The translations under genes and the position numbers were made by a program. Source: Streptomyces sp. 71268 (GTDB lineage: Bacteria > Actinomycetota > Actinomycetes > Streptomycetales > Streptomycetaceae). Taken from it: DNA of 64,000 bases. Shown here piece by piece: positions 17,747 through 26,747 of the stretch (the stretch's first letter is position 1; every line of letters begins with the position of its first letter). The stretch is taken from assembly GCF_029392895.1 (NCBI RefSeq), contig NZ_CP114200.1, positions 1,579,501 to 1,643,500 on the forward strand. Reading direction: 5' to 3'. The notes below the pieces were generated by a model, which did not search any database, was not told the DNA's origin, and saw only the letters and a list, made by a program, of their open reading frames with translations.

Positions 17747-19564
17747 ATGCGCGTTCTGGGAATCAACGCCCTCTTCCACGACCCCGCAGCAGCCCTCGTG
17801 ATCGACGGTCACACCGTCGCCGCCGCCGAGGAGGAACGCTTCTCGCGCCGCAAGCACGGCAAGCGCCCGGTGCCGTTCGCGGCCTGGGAGATGCCCGAGC
17901 ACGCCGCGCGGTGGTGCCTGGCCCAGGCCGGGCTGCGGCCCCAGGACCTGGACGCGGTCGCGTACTCCTTCGATCCCACCCTGGCCCGCCCCGCCGACAC
18001 CATGGGCCTCGACGACCCGTGGGACCACCTGCGGCTCGCCTACGCGCGGGAGGCGCCGGGCTTCCTGAACTCCGCGCTGCCCGGACTCGACCCGGACATC
18101 GTGCGCTTCGTCCCGCACCACATGGCGCACGCCGCCTCCAGCGCCTTCGGCGCCCCGGGCGCCGACTCCTCCTCCGTGCTCGTGCTCGACGGCCGTGGCG
18201 AGCGCACCTCGCACCTGGCGGCCCGCCGCGTCGGCGCGCACCTGGAGCCGCTGTACGGGCAGGAGTTGCCGCACTCGCTGGGCCTGGTCTACGAGGAGCT
18301 GACCGAACACCTGGGGTTCCTGCGCTCGTCGGACGAGTTCAAGGTGATGGCGCTCGCCTCACATGGCCGCCCGCGCGTGCTCGGTGAGCTGCGCCGGTAC
18401 GTGCACGCCACCGGGGACGGCGGGTTCCGCGCGGCGGGCGTGCCCTGGCACGAGCTGTGTCCGCCGCGCCGGCCGGACGAGGCGTGGACCCAGGACCATG
18501 CCGACGTGGCCGCCAGCGCCCAGGCGTGCCTGGAGGAGACGCTGCTCGACCTCGCGCGCTGGCTGCACGGGCACACCCACGACGAGGTGTTGACGCTGGC
18601 CGGTGGCGTGGCCCTGAACTGCGTCGCCAACTCCCGGATCGCCCGCGAGGGCCCGTTCGACGCGGTGTGGGTACAGCCGGCCGCCGGCGACGCGGGCACC
18701 GCGCTGGGCGGCGCGCTGCTGCTCAGCGCCGAACGGGGTTCCGCCCCGGACCCGATGCCCGGCGCGGCGCTCGGCCGAGGCTGGTCGGACGCCGAACTGG
18801 AGGCCCGGCTCAAGACGGCGGCCGTGCCCTACGAGCGCCCCGACGACGTCGCGGAAACGGTGGCCGAGGCGTTGGCCGACAACGCCGTCGTGGCCTGGTT
18901 CCAGGGGCGTTCCGAGTACGGCCCGCGGGCGCTCGGGCACCGCTCGCTGCTGGCCCACCCGGGGCACGCCGGGAACCTGGAGCGGCTCAACGACGTGAAG
19001 GGGCGCGAGCAGTTCAGGCCGGTGGCGCCGATGGTGCTCGCCGAGCGGGCGCCCGACCTCTTCGACGGGCCGTTGCCCAGCCCGTACATGCTCTTCGTGC
19101 ACGACGTGGCGCCGGAGTGGCGCGAGCGGATTCCGGCCGTGGTGCACGTGGACGGTACCGCCCGCATCCAGACCGTCGACGCGACCACCGAACCGCTGGT
19201 GGCCCGGATGCTGGCCGCCTTCGAGCGGCGCACGGGACTGCCCGTGGTCGTCAACACCAGCCTCAACACGGCCGGCCGGCCCATGGTCGACGACCCGCGC
19301 GACGCGCTGGAGTGCTTCGGCTCCGCGCCCGTCGACCTGCTGGCCATCGGGCCGTTCGTGGTGCGCCGCGGGGACTTCTTCGCGGCGCGGCGCGACGAGG
19401 CGGCGGCCTCGGCCGGGCAGAGCTCGTACCGCCAGGGCTCCTACGAGCCGACCGCCGGCGCCGACGACGCCGCGGCGCTGGCCGACGACGCCGCGCCACC
19501 CGACTGGGCCGCCCACGGGCCCGCCCGCTATCCCACCCCCGACCACCAGGGAGGCAGCCGATGA
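17747..19564 (+). CDS. NodU/CmcH-family carbamoyltransferase
   Basis: 605 residues. It opens MRVLGINALFHDPAAALVID, the ASKHA-type start of the family, with EEERFSRRKHGKR near residue 30. VPHHMAHAASSAF near residue 125 gives the metal-binding His pair. GRSEYGPRALGHRSLLAHP near residue 390 is the C-terminal carbamoyl-transfer motif. Such enzymes use ATP and carbamoyl phosphate to carbamoylate hydroxyls of sugars or natural products. ATGA at 19561-19564 couples it to the GT2 gene. The last 45 residues are an Ala/Asp-rich extension without homology. Its place among sugar genes suggests it carbamoylates the glycan. Confidence 0.92.
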   Translation: MRVLGINALFHDPAAALVIDGHTVAAAEEERFSRRKHGKRPVPFAAWEMPEHAARWCLAQAGLRPQDLDAVAYSFDPTLARPADTMGLDDPWDHLRLAYAREAPGFLNSALPGLDPDIVRFVPHHMAHAASSAFGAPGADSSSVLVLDGRGERTSHLAARRVGAHLEPLYGQELPHSLGLVYEELTEHLGFLRSSDEFKVMALASHGRPRVLGELRRYVHATGDGGFRAAGVPWHELCPPRRPDEAWTQDHADVAASAQACLEETLLDLARWLHGHTHDEVLTLAGGVALNCVANSRIAREGPFDAVWVQPAAGDAGTALGGALLLSAERGSAPDPMPGAALGRGWSDAELEARLKTAAVPYERPDDVAETVAEALADNAVVAWFQGRSEYGPRALGHRSLLAHPGHAGNLERLNDVKGREQFRPVAPMVLAERAPDLFDGPLPSPYMLFVHDVAPEWRERIPAVVHVDGTARIQTVDATTEPLVARMLAAFERRTGLPVVVNTSLNTAGRPMVDDPRDALECFGSAPVDLLAIGPFVVRRGDFFAARRDEAAASAGQSSYRQGSYEPTAGADDAAALADDAAPPDWAAHGPARYPTPDHQGGSR

Positions 19565-20616
19565 GCGGCGCCGACGCGACGCCGCCGTACGCGGTCGTCA
19601 TCCCGACGCTGGGCCGGCCCAGCCTGACGGCCTGCCTGCGGGCGCTGGCCGACGCGGGCGAACCCGGGCCGAGCCGGATCGTGCTGGTCGACGACCGGCC
19701 GCCGGAGCTGTGTACGGCGCTGCCGGTGGCGGTGCCCGACGTGCTGCGCGACCGGGTCGAGATCGCGTTCGGCTGCGCGGGCGGGCCCGCCGCGGCGCGC
19801 AACATCGGCTGGCGTGCCGCCCGCGAGCCGTGGGTGGTCTTCCTCGACGACGACGTCATCCCCTCCCCCGGTTGGGCCACCGCGCTCGCCGCCGACCTGG
19901 CCGCCGCGACGCCCGGCACGGCCGCCGTCACCGCCCGGATCGCCGTGCCACTGCCCGCCGACCGCCGGCCGACGGACTGGGAGCGCGGCACCGCCGGCCT
20001 GGCCACGGCGCGTTGGATCACCGCCGACATGGCCTGCCGCACCGCCGCGCTGCGGGCGGTGGACGGCTTCGACGAGCGGTTCCGGCGTGCCTTTCGCGAG
20101 GACGCCGACCTGGCGCTACGGATGGTTTCGGCCGGCTGGGAGATCGCGAGCGGCCGTCGCACGACCACCCATCCGGTGCGGCCCGCCGACCGTCTGGTGT
20201 CGCTGCGCGCGCAGGCCGGCAACGCCGACGACGTGCTGATGACCCGGCTGCACGGCCGCTCCTGGTGGCGGCGGGCCGACGCGCCGCGCGGCAGGCGCCC
20301 CGCGCACCTGGCGGTGACCGGCGCCGCGCTGGCCTCGGTGGCCTGCGCGCTGGCCGGCCGCCGCCGGGCCGCCGCCGGCTGGGCCGCGCTGTGGGGCCTT
20401 GGCACCACCGAGTTCGCCTGGGCCCGTATCGCGCCCGGGCCGCGCACCGGGGCCGAGGTCGCCACGATGGCGCTGACCAGCCCGCTGATCCCGCCGCTGG
20501 CCAGCTACCACTGGCTGCGCGGCCTCGTGCGCCACCGCGCGGCGCGCCCGCTGCCGCCCGGACGCCCGCCCACCGCCGCGCGCCAGCCGGTCCGGCCGCG
20601 CGCCGAGCGGGTGTAG
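19561..20616 (+). CDS. GT2-family glycosyltransferase with C-terminal membrane region
   Basis: 351 residues; the start overlaps the previous stop by 4 nt. The GT-A fold shows YAVVIPTLGRPSLTACLRAL, GPAAARNIGWRAAREPWVVF and FLDDDVIPSPGW with the metal-binding acidic cluster. RAFREDADLALRMVSAGWEI near residue 180 is the conserved ED motif. Hydrophobic stretches after residue 245 (LAVTGAALASVACALAG and ATMALTSPLIPPLASYHWL) suggest one or two membrane contacts. It probably adds a sugar to a lipid-linked or membrane-bound acceptor. Confidence 0.88.
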   Translation: MSGADATPPYAVVIPTLGRPSLTACLRALADAGEPGPSRIVLVDDRPPELCTALPVAVPDVLRDRVEIAFGCAGGPAAARNIGWRAAREPWVVFLDDDVIPSPGWATALAADLAAATPGTAAVTARIAVPLPADRRPTDWERGTAGLATARWITADMACRTAALRAVDGFDERFRRAFREDADLALRMVSAGWEIASGRRTTTHPVRPADRLVSLRAQAGNADDVLMTRLHGRSWWRRADAPRGRRPAHLAVTGAALASVACALAGRRRAAAGWAALWGLGTTEFAWARIAPGPRTGAEVATMALTSPLIPPLASYHWLRGLVRHRAARPLPPGRPPTAARQPVRPRAERV

Positions 20617-20619
20617 CCG

Positions 20620-21294
20620 ATGGGCATCCACACCAGTAACCCGCACGCGCCGCCTCCCCCCTGGCCCGTGCCCGAAGGCGCTCCCGACGGGCCGTGGATC
20701 ACCCCGCGCGCCGGCGTGCCGCCCACCCACGTGCCGCGCGACGCGGACGACACCGGGCTGCCGCAGGCGGTGCTCTTCGACCGGGACGGGACGCTGGTCG
20801 TCGACGTGCCGTACAACGGCGACCCGCGGCGGGTGCGCCCGGTGCCGACGGCCGGGGCGGCGCTGGAGGCCGTGCGCGCGCTGGGCATCCCGGTGGGGGT
20901 GGTCAGCAACCAGTCGGGGCTGGCCCGGGGGCTGCTGACGCGCGAGCGGGTGAGCGCCGTGCACCGGCGGGTGGAGCAGTTGCTCGGCCCGTTCGACGTG
21001 TGGGCGGTGTGCCCGCACGGGCCCGACGACGGCTGCGGCTGTCGCAAGCCCGCCCCCGGCCTGGTGTTCGCCGCCTGCGAGCGGCTGGGCGCCGACCCCG
21101 CCCGCTGCGCGGTCATCGGCGACATCGGGGCCGACGTGGCGGCGGCCCGCGCCGCCGGCGCGCGCGGCGTGCTCGTGCCCACCCCGGTCACCCTGCCCGC
21201 CGAGACGGCGGCGGCCGACGAGCGGGCGAGCGACCTGCTGGCGGCCGTGCGGCTGGTGACCGCCCCGGCGCGACCGGCGGGAGGCGCCGCATGA
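20620..21294 (+). CDS. gmhB: D-glycero-D-manno-heptose 1,7-bisphosphate 7-phosphatase-like HAD hydrolase
   Basis: 224 residues. After a Pro-rich leader of about 45 residues comes HAD motif I, AVLFDRDGTLVVDV, then VVSNQSGLARGLLT (motif II). CPHGPDDGCGCRKPAPGLVF is the zinc-binding loop characteristic of GmhB and of histidinol phosphatase, and VIGDIGADVAAARAAG is motif IV. GmhB removes the C7 phosphate from heptose 1,7-bisphosphate. With GmhA and HldE encoded downstream in the same operon, the heptose assignment is strong. It overlaps the next gene through ATGA. Confidence 0.88.
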   Translation: MGIHTSNPHAPPPPWPVPEGAPDGPWITPRAGVPPTHVPRDADDTGLPQAVLFDRDGTLVVDVPYNGDPRRVRPVPTAGAALEAVRALGIPVGVVSNQSGLARGLLTRERVSAVHRRVEQLLGPFDVWAVCPHGPDDGCGCRKPAPGLVFAACERLGADPARCAVIGDIGADVAAARAAGARGVLVPTPVTLPAETAAADERASDLLAAVRLVTAPARPAGGAA

Positions 21295-22355
21295 GCGACC
21301 TGCCCCGCACCTTGGTCGTCCGCCTGGACAGCGCCGGCGACGTGCTGTTGGCCGGCCCCGCCGTGCGGGCCGCCGCGGCCGGCTCCTCGTACACCGCGCT
21401 GCTGTGCGGTCCGCTCGGCGAGCGGGCCGCGCGCCTGCTTCCCGGCGTGGACGAGGTGCTGGTGCACGAGGCGCCGTGGGTGGGCCTCGATCCCGCGCCT
21501 GTCTCCCCACGGCGGACCGCCGCGCTGGTGGACGCGGTGGCGGCCGGCCGCTTCGACCGGGCGCTGGTCCTCGTCTCGTTCCACCAGAGCCCGCTGCCGG
21601 CCGCGCTGTTGCTCAAGCTGGCCGGGGTGGGCTGGATCGCGGCGGACAGCGTGGACTACCCCGGCTCGCTGCTCGACCTGCGCCACCAGCGGGCGCCGCA
21701 CCAGCACGAGGCCGAGGCCGGGCTCGACCTCGCCCGGGCGGCGGGGTTCGCGCTGCCCCCCGGCGACGACGGCCGGCTGCGCGTGCTGACGCCGCCACCG
21801 GCGGCGGCGCTGACCGGCACCGAGCCCTACGTCGTCTTCCACCCCGGCGCCGCCGTGCCCGCCCGCGCGCTCTCCCCCGAGCGGGCGGCCCGGGTCGCCG
21901 CCGCGCTGGCCGCCGCCGGGCACCGCCTGGTGGTCACCGGCGGCCCCGGCGAGCGGGCGCTGACCGCCCGGGTCGCCGGGGACCACGCGCTGGACCTCGG
22001 CGGGGCGACGGACCTGCGCCAACTGGCCGGCGTGCTGGCCGGGGCGCGGGCCGCCGTCGTCGGCAACACCGGGCCCGCGCACCTGGCCGCCGCCGTCGGC
22101 ACGCCCGTCGCCTGCCTGTTCGCGCCGGTGGTGCCGGCCCGGCTGTGGCGGCCGTACGGGGTGCCGCACGTGCTGCTGGGGCAGCAGGACGCGCCGTGCG
22201 CCGACACCCGGGCGCGCCGGTGCCCGGTGCCCGGCCACCCGTGTCTGAACGGGGTGACCGACGCCGCCGTGGTCTCCGCCGTCGACGCGCTGGTCGGCGG
22301 CGGGCCGCCGGGGGGCCAACTCGCCACCGAACCCGACCGAGGGGCGACCGTATGA
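21291..22355 (+). CDS. GT9-family (ADP-heptose type) glycosyltransferase, first copy
   Basis: 354 residues of the GT-B fold used by WaaF/WaaC heptosyltransferases. It starts RTLVVRLDSAGDVLLAGPAV, the N-terminal loop of the family. The donor-binding half has VFHPGAAVPARALSPERAA and VVGNTGPAHLAAAVGTPVAC near residue 260, corresponding to the ADP-heptose-binding motif. A Cys-rich C-terminal patch follows (DAPCADTRARRCPVPGHPCL), common in this branch. It probably transfers heptose to the growing glycan on the cytoplasmic side. It is coupled to both neighbours by 4-nt overlaps. Confidence 0.9.
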   Translation: MSDLPRTLVVRLDSAGDVLLAGPAVRAAAAGSSYTALLCGPLGERAARLLPGVDEVLVHEAPWVGLDPAPVSPRRTAALVDAVAAGRFDRALVLVSFHQSPLPAALLLKLAGVGWIAADSVDYPGSLLDLRHQRAPHQHEAEAGLDLARAAGFALPPGDDGRLRVLTPPPAAALTGTEPYVVFHPGAAVPARALSPERAARVAAALAAAGHRLVVTGGPGERALTARVAGDHALDLGGATDLRQLAGVLAGARAAVVGNTGPAHLAAAVGTPVACLFAPVVPARLWRPYGVPHVLLGQQDAPCADTRARRCPVPGHPCLNGVTDAAVVSAVDALVGGGPPGGQLATEPDRGATV

Positions 22356-23320
22356 ACATCCTGCTGTGGCACGTGCACGGCTCGTGGACCACCGCCTTCG
22401 TGCAGGGCCCGCACACGTACCTGGTCCCCGTGACCGAGGACCGCGGGCCCGACGGGCTGGGGCGGGCGCGCACCTTCCGCTGGCCGGAGTCGGTGCGCGA
22501 GCGCACCCCGGCGCAACTGCGGGACGACCCCGTCGACCTGGTGGTCCTCCAGCGCCCGCACGAGGAGGCGCTGGTCGAGCGGTGGCTCGGCGGGCGCCGG
22601 CCCGGCCGCGACATCCCGGCCGTCTACCTGGAGCACAACGCGCCGCACGGCAGCGTGCCGGACACCCGGCACCCGTACGCCGACCGCGACGACCTGACGC
22701 TGGTGCACGTCACCCACTTCAACCGGCTGTTCTGGGACAGCGGGGCGACGCCGACCACCGTCATCGAGCACGGCATCGTCGACCCCGGGCACCGCTACAG
22801 CGGCCACCTCGAACGGGCCGCCGTCGTCGTCAACGAGCCCGTCCGACGCGGTCGCACCACCGGCACCGACCTGCTCCCCGCCCTGTCCCGGGCCGCGCCG
22901 CTGAGCGTGTTCGGAATGGGCACCGAGGGTCTCGCCGACCACCTCGGGCTGCCGGCCGACCGCTGCCGCGCGGCCGACCTCCCGCAGGAGGCGCTGCACG
23001 ACGCGATGGCCGCCTGCCGCCTGTACCTGCACCCGGTGCGCTGGACCTCGCTCGGCCTGTCCCTGCTGGAGGCCATGCACCTGGGCATGCCGGTGGTGGC
23101 GCTGGCCACCACCGAGGCGGTGCTGGCGGTGCCGCCGGGCGCCGGGACGCTGTCCACCCGGCCCGAGGAACTGGCCGAGGCGGCCCGCGGCTACCTCGCC
23201 GACCCGGCCGCCGCGGCCGAGGACGGCGCGCGCGCCCGACAGGCGGCGCTCGCCCGGTACGGACTCAAGCGCTTCCTCTACGACTGGGAGCAACTGACAG
23301 CGGAGGTGGTGGCCCGATGA
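22352..23320 (+). CDS. GT-B glycosyltransferase (group 1-like)
   Basis: 322 residues. It starts MNILLWHVHGSWTTAFVQGP, with the N-terminal domain typical of group-1-like transferases. The C-terminal half has LYLHPVRWTSLGLSLLEAMH (residues about 225-245), where the Glu of the E-x7-E-type motif sits, and MPVVALATTEAVLAVPPG. The donor nucleotide cannot be told. Overlaps on both sides (ATGA) tie it to the heptose operon. Confidence 0.87.
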   Translation: MNILLWHVHGSWTTAFVQGPHTYLVPVTEDRGPDGLGRARTFRWPESVRERTPAQLRDDPVDLVVLQRPHEEALVERWLGGRRPGRDIPAVYLEHNAPHGSVPDTRHPYADRDDLTLVHVTHFNRLFWDSGATPTTVIEHGIVDPGHRYSGHLERAAVVVNEPVRRGRTTGTDLLPALSRAAPLSVFGMGTEGLADHLGLPADRCRAADLPQEALHDAMAACRLYLHPVRWTSLGLSLLEAMHLGMPVVALATTEAVLAVPPGAGTLSTRPEELAEAARGYLADPAAAAEDGARARQAALARYGLKRFLYDWEQLTAEVVAR

Positions 23321-24555
23321 ACGCCGTCGAGCAGGCCCGTGGACTGTCCATCGCACTCGTCTCCGAGCACGCGAGCCCGCTCGCGGTGCTGGGCGGCGTG
23401 GACGCGGGCGGCCAGAACGTGCACGTCGCCCAGTTGGCCGGGGCGCTCGCCCACCGGGGCCACCGGGTGACCGTCTACACCCGCAAGGACGCGGCCGACC
23501 TGCCCAGCCGTGTGCTCCTGCGGCCCGGCGTGGAGGTGCGGCACGTGCCGGCCGGGCCGGACCGGCAACTCCCGAAGGACGAACTCCTGCCGTACATGGA
23601 CGAGTTCGGCCACTTCCTGGCCCGCGACTGGCAGCGGCAGCCGCCGGACGTGGCGCACTCCCACTTCTGGATGTCGGGCCTCGCCGCCCTGGCCGCCTGC
23701 CGCGAGCTGGACCTGCCGCTGGCGCACACGTACCACGCGCTGGGCACCGTCAAGCGCCGCCACCAGCGCGAGAGCGACACCAGCCCGGCCGAGCGCGTGG
23801 CTTGCGAGACGGAGCTGGGCGAGGGCTGCGACCGGGTCATCGCCACCTGTCGGGACGAGGTCGCCGAACTGGTGGCGATGGGCGTGCCCGCGCACCGGGT
23901 GACGGTGGTGCCCTGCGGCGTCGACCCGGACCGCTTCACCCCGTGGGGCCCGGTCGCGGGTCGCGGCGGCCACCGGCACCTGCTGGTCCAGATCGGCCGC
24001 CTGGTGCCGCGCAAGGGCGCCGCCGTCTCCATCGCGGCCCTGGCGCACCTGCCCGACGCCGAGTTGGTCATCGCCGGCGGGCCGCCGCCCGAACGGGTGG
24101 ACCAGGAGCCCGAGGTGCGCCGGCTGCGGGCGCTGGCCCGCGCGGCCGGCGTCGCCGACCGGGTGCGCTTCGTCGGGGGCCTGCCGCGCGCGGAGGTACC
24201 GGCGCTGCTGCGGGCGGCCGACGTGGTGCTGTGCCCGGCCTCGTACGAGCCGTTCGGCATCGTGCCGCTGGAGGCGATGGGGTGCGGCACGCCGGTGGTC
24301 GCCAGCGCCGTCGGCGGGCAACTGGACACCGTGACCGACCCGAGCACCGGCCGCCTGGTACCGCCGGGCGACCCGGCCGCCCTGGGGCGGGCCGTCGCCG
24401 AGTTGCTGGACAACCCGTCCCTGCGGGCCGCCTGCGGGGCGGCCGGGCGGCGGCGCGTGCTGACCCGGTACGGCTGGGGCCAGGTCGCCGCGGCCACCGA
24501 GGCCGTCTACCGGGAGACCCTGGCCCGCCGCCCGGCCGTGCCCAAGGTCGCCTGA
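23317..24555 (+). CDS. GT4-family glycosyltransferase
   Basis: 412 residues. SIALVSEHASPLAVLGGVDA with GGQNVHVAQLAGALAHRGH is the acceptor-side start shared with MshA and sucrose-synthase-like GT4 enzymes. VPCGVDPDRFTPWG and LVQIGRLVPRKGAAVSIAAL open the donor domain. PASYEPFGIVPLEAMGCGTP (residues about 308-327) has the E-x7-E catalytic signature. It resembles MshA in layout but sits in the heptose operon, so a glycan rather than mycothiol is the likely target. A 98-bp gap follows before gmhA. Confidence 0.9.
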   Translation: MNAVEQARGLSIALVSEHASPLAVLGGVDAGGQNVHVAQLAGALAHRGHRVTVYTRKDAADLPSRVLLRPGVEVRHVPAGPDRQLPKDELLPYMDEFGHFLARDWQRQPPDVAHSHFWMSGLAALAACRELDLPLAHTYHALGTVKRRHQRESDTSPAERVACETELGEGCDRVIATCRDEVAELVAMGVPAHRVTVVPCGVDPDRFTPWGPVAGRGGHRHLLVQIGRLVPRKGAAVSIAALAHLPDAELVIAGGPPPERVDQEPEVRRLRALARAAGVADRVRFVGGLPRAEVPALLRAADVVLCPASYEPFGIVPLEAMGCGTPVVASAVGGQLDTVTDPSTGRLVPPGDPAALGRAVAELLDNPSLRAACGAAGRRRVLTRYGWGQVAAATEAVYRETLARRPAVPKVA

Positions 24556-24653
24556 CCACCCGCCGGAACGCGTGTCCGGCGCCCGAACGAGACCGAGAGC
24601 GAAGGGAGGCGCGGGCCCGCCGCGCGCATCGCGCGCGCTCGCCCGATCCCACC

Positions 24654-25307
24654 ATGAGCGATGTCAGCGACGTTCACGAGAGCGCGCACGCCCACTGCCA
24701 GTCCCTCCAGGAGGCGCTGCTCCGCTTCCGCCGCCGCGGCCTGCGCGACGTCGCCGACTGGGGCGGCCAACTCGCCGCGCTGCTGCCGGTCGGCGGGCGG
24801 CTGCTGGCGGCCGGCAACGGCGGCAGCGCCGCCCAGGCCCAGCACCTGACCGCCGAACTGGTGGGCCGCTACCGGCAGGAGCGCCCCGCCTACTCGGCCA
24901 TCGCCCTGCACGCCGACACCTCCAGCGTGACCGCCATCGGCAACGACTACGGCTTCGACCAGGTCTTCGCCCGCCAGGTGGCCGCGCACGGCCGGCCCGG
25001 CGACGTGTTGCTGCTGCTGTCCACGTCGGGGCGCAGCCAGAACCTGTTGACCGCCGCCGAGACAGGCCGGGCCGCCGGGCTGCGGGTGTGGGCGCTGACC
25101 GGGCCCGCGCCCAACCCGCTGGCCCGCGCCGCGCACGAGGTGGTGGCCGTCCAGGCGGAGAGCACGGCCACCGTCCAGGAGGCCCACCTGGTGGCCGTGC
25201 ACCTGCTGTGCGAGAGCTTCGACGCCGCCCGCGCCCGGCACCGCGCGCCCGGCGCGGCGGGCTCCGCCCTGGAGGCGGCCGGGGCCCGCCGGGAGCGCCC
25301 GTTGTGA
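24654..25307 (+). CDS. gmhA: Sedoheptulose-7-phosphate isomerase (phosphoheptose isomerase)
   Basis: 217 residues, a SIS-domain protein. AAGNGGSAAQAQHLTAELVG (near residue 52) is the sugar-phosphate loop of GmhA, and LLLLSTSGRSQNLLTAAETG near residue 118 is the second SIS motif. SVTAIGNDYGFDQVFARQV lies between them, as in characterised GmhA proteins. VQEAHLVAVHLLCE near the C terminus carries the catalytic Glu/His pair. It converts sedoheptulose 7-phosphate to D-glycero-D-manno-heptose 7-phosphate. It is followed after 33 bp by the HldE gene, which performs the next step. Confidence 0.92.
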   Translation: MSDVSDVHESAHAHCQSLQEALLRFRRRGLRDVADWGGQLAALLPVGGRLLAAGNGGSAAQAQHLTAELVGRYRQERPAYSAIALHADTSSVTAIGNDYGFDQVFARQVAAHGRPGDVLLLLSTSGRSQNLLTAAETGRAAGLRVWALTGPAPNPLARAAHEVVAVQAESTATVQEAHLVAVHLLCESFDAARARHRAPGAAGSALEAAGARRERPL

Positions 25308-25340
25308 CCGCGAACCGCTGTGACCGCGAAGGAGGTTCCC

Positions 25341-26747
25341 GTGAGCACCCGAGCCCCGCTCGTCGTCGTCGGTGACGCCCTGCTCGACCAGGACATCGAC
25401 GGCGACGCCCACCGCCTGGCCCCGGACGCCCCGGCCCCGGTGGTGGACGTCACCGAGGACCGAAGCCGACCCGGCGGCGCCGGTCTGGCCGCCGCGCTGG
25501 CCGCCCGCGACGGCCGGGAGGTCACCCTGGTCACCGCGCTCGGCCAGGACCCGGCGAGCCAGGCGGTACGCGAGGCCCTGGCCGGCCGGGTGCGCCTGGT
25601 CGAACTCCCGCTCCACGGCAGCCTGCCCGTCAAGACGCGGGTGCGGGCGGCCGGCCGGCCGCTGGTGCGCGTGGACCGGGGCGGAGGCCGCTGCGGCGAG
25701 CCGGGCGACGCGGTGCGCTCGGCGCTGGCCAGCGGTCAGCCGCTGCTGGTCGCCGACTACGGGCGGGGCACCGCGGACGCCGTACGGGCCGAACTGGCGC
25801 GGGCCGCCGCGCGGGCACCGCTGCTGTGGGACCCGCACCCCCGCGGTGGCACCCCCGTGCCGGGGGCGCGGCTGGCCACGCCCAACGCGGCGGAGGCCCG
25901 CGCGCTGTGTCCGCGCGACGACGCCTCGCTCCGCGCCGACGCCGCGCGGGGCGCCTGGCTGGCCCACCACTGGCAGGCGGCGGCCGTGGCCGTCACGCTG
26001 GGCGAGCGCGGGGCGCTGCTGGTGGAGGCGAGCAGCGACCGACCGATGCTGGTGCCCGCGCCCTACCGCGCCCAGGGCGACCCGTGCGGCGCCGGCGACT
26101 GCTTCGCCGCGACCACCGCCGGCGCGCTGGCCGACGGCGCGCTCCCGGAGGAGGCCGTGCAGCGCGGGGTCGCCGAGGCGGCGGCCTTCGTCGCGGCGGG
26201 CGGCGCGGGCGCTGGCGACCTGTGGGCGGCCTCGCCGACGCCCCGTACCGACGACCGACGCTCCGTGGACGCCTTCGAGTTGGCCGCGTCGGTGCGCGCG
26301 GCCGGCGGGACGGTGGTGGCCACCGGCGGCTGCTTCGACCTGCTGCACGCCGGGCACGTGGGGCTGTTGGAGAGCGCGCGCCGGATAGGGGACTGCCTGA
26401 TCGTGTGCGTCAACTCCGACGAGTCCATCGCCCGCCTCAAGGGCCCGGGGCGCCCGCTGACCCCCGTCGCCGACCGGGTGCGGGTGCTGTCCGGGCTCGG
26501 CAGCGTGGACGCGGTCGCTGTGTTCGGCGAGACCACCCCCGAGCCGCTGCTGCGCGAGCTGCGGCCCGACCTGTGGGTCAAGGGCGGCGACTACTCCGTC
26601 GACGCCCTGCCGGAGGCCGCCGCCCTGCGCGAATGGGGTGGCCAGGCGCTGGTCCTGCCCTACCTCGACGGCCGCTCCACCACCTCGCTCGCCGACCGCG
26701 CGGCCCGCTCGGCGGCCCGCGCCGCCGCCGGGGAGCCGCGCCGGTGA
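25341..26747 (+). CDS. hldE: Bifunctional heptose-7-phosphate kinase / heptose-1-phosphate adenylyltransferase
   Basis: 468 residues from GTG 25341 (AAGGAGG six bases upstream). Residues 1-300 are a PfkB/ribokinase-type kinase: VVVGDALLDQDIDGDAHRLA, SRPGGAGLAAALAA, and GDPCGAGDCFAATTAGALAD with the catalytic Asp. Residues 325-460 are a nucleotidyltransferase with VVATGGCFDLLHAGHVGLLE (HxGH) and LWVKGGDYSVD. This two-domain order equals HldE/RfaE, which makes ADP-D-glycero-D-manno-heptose. No HldD-like 6-epimerase is recognised here, so the D,D-epimer may be the final donor. It is coupled to the next gene by GTGA. Confidence 0.92.
   Translation: MSTRAPLVVVGDALLDQDIDGDAHRLAPDAPAPVVDVTEDRSRPGGAGLAAALAARDGREVTLVTALGQDPASQAVREALAGRVRLVELPLHGSLPVKTRVRAAGRPLVRVDRGGGRCGEPGDAVRSALASGQPLLVADYGRGTADAVRAELARAAARAPLLWDPHPRGGTPVPGARLATPNAAEARALCPRDDASLRADAARGAWLAHHWQAAAVAVTLGERGALLVEASSDRPMLVPAPYRAQGDPCGAGDCFAATTAGALADGALPEEAVQRGVAEAAAFVAAGGAGAGDLWAASPTPRTDDRRSVDAFELAASVRAAGGTVVATGGCFDLLHAGHVGLLESARRIGDCLIVCVNSDESIARLKGPGRPLTPVADRVRVLSGLGSVDAVAVFGETTPEPLLRELRPDLWVKGGDYSVDALPEAAALREWGGQALVLPYLDGRSTTSLADRAARSAARAAAGEPRR

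Noticed and set aside
17747..19564. Carbamoyltransferase taken as part of an antibiotic gene cluster
   Set aside because: Such enzymes occur in antibiotic clusters, but there is no PKS, NRPS, terpene or aminoglycoside core gene within the window; heptose and glycosyltransferase genes surround it instead.
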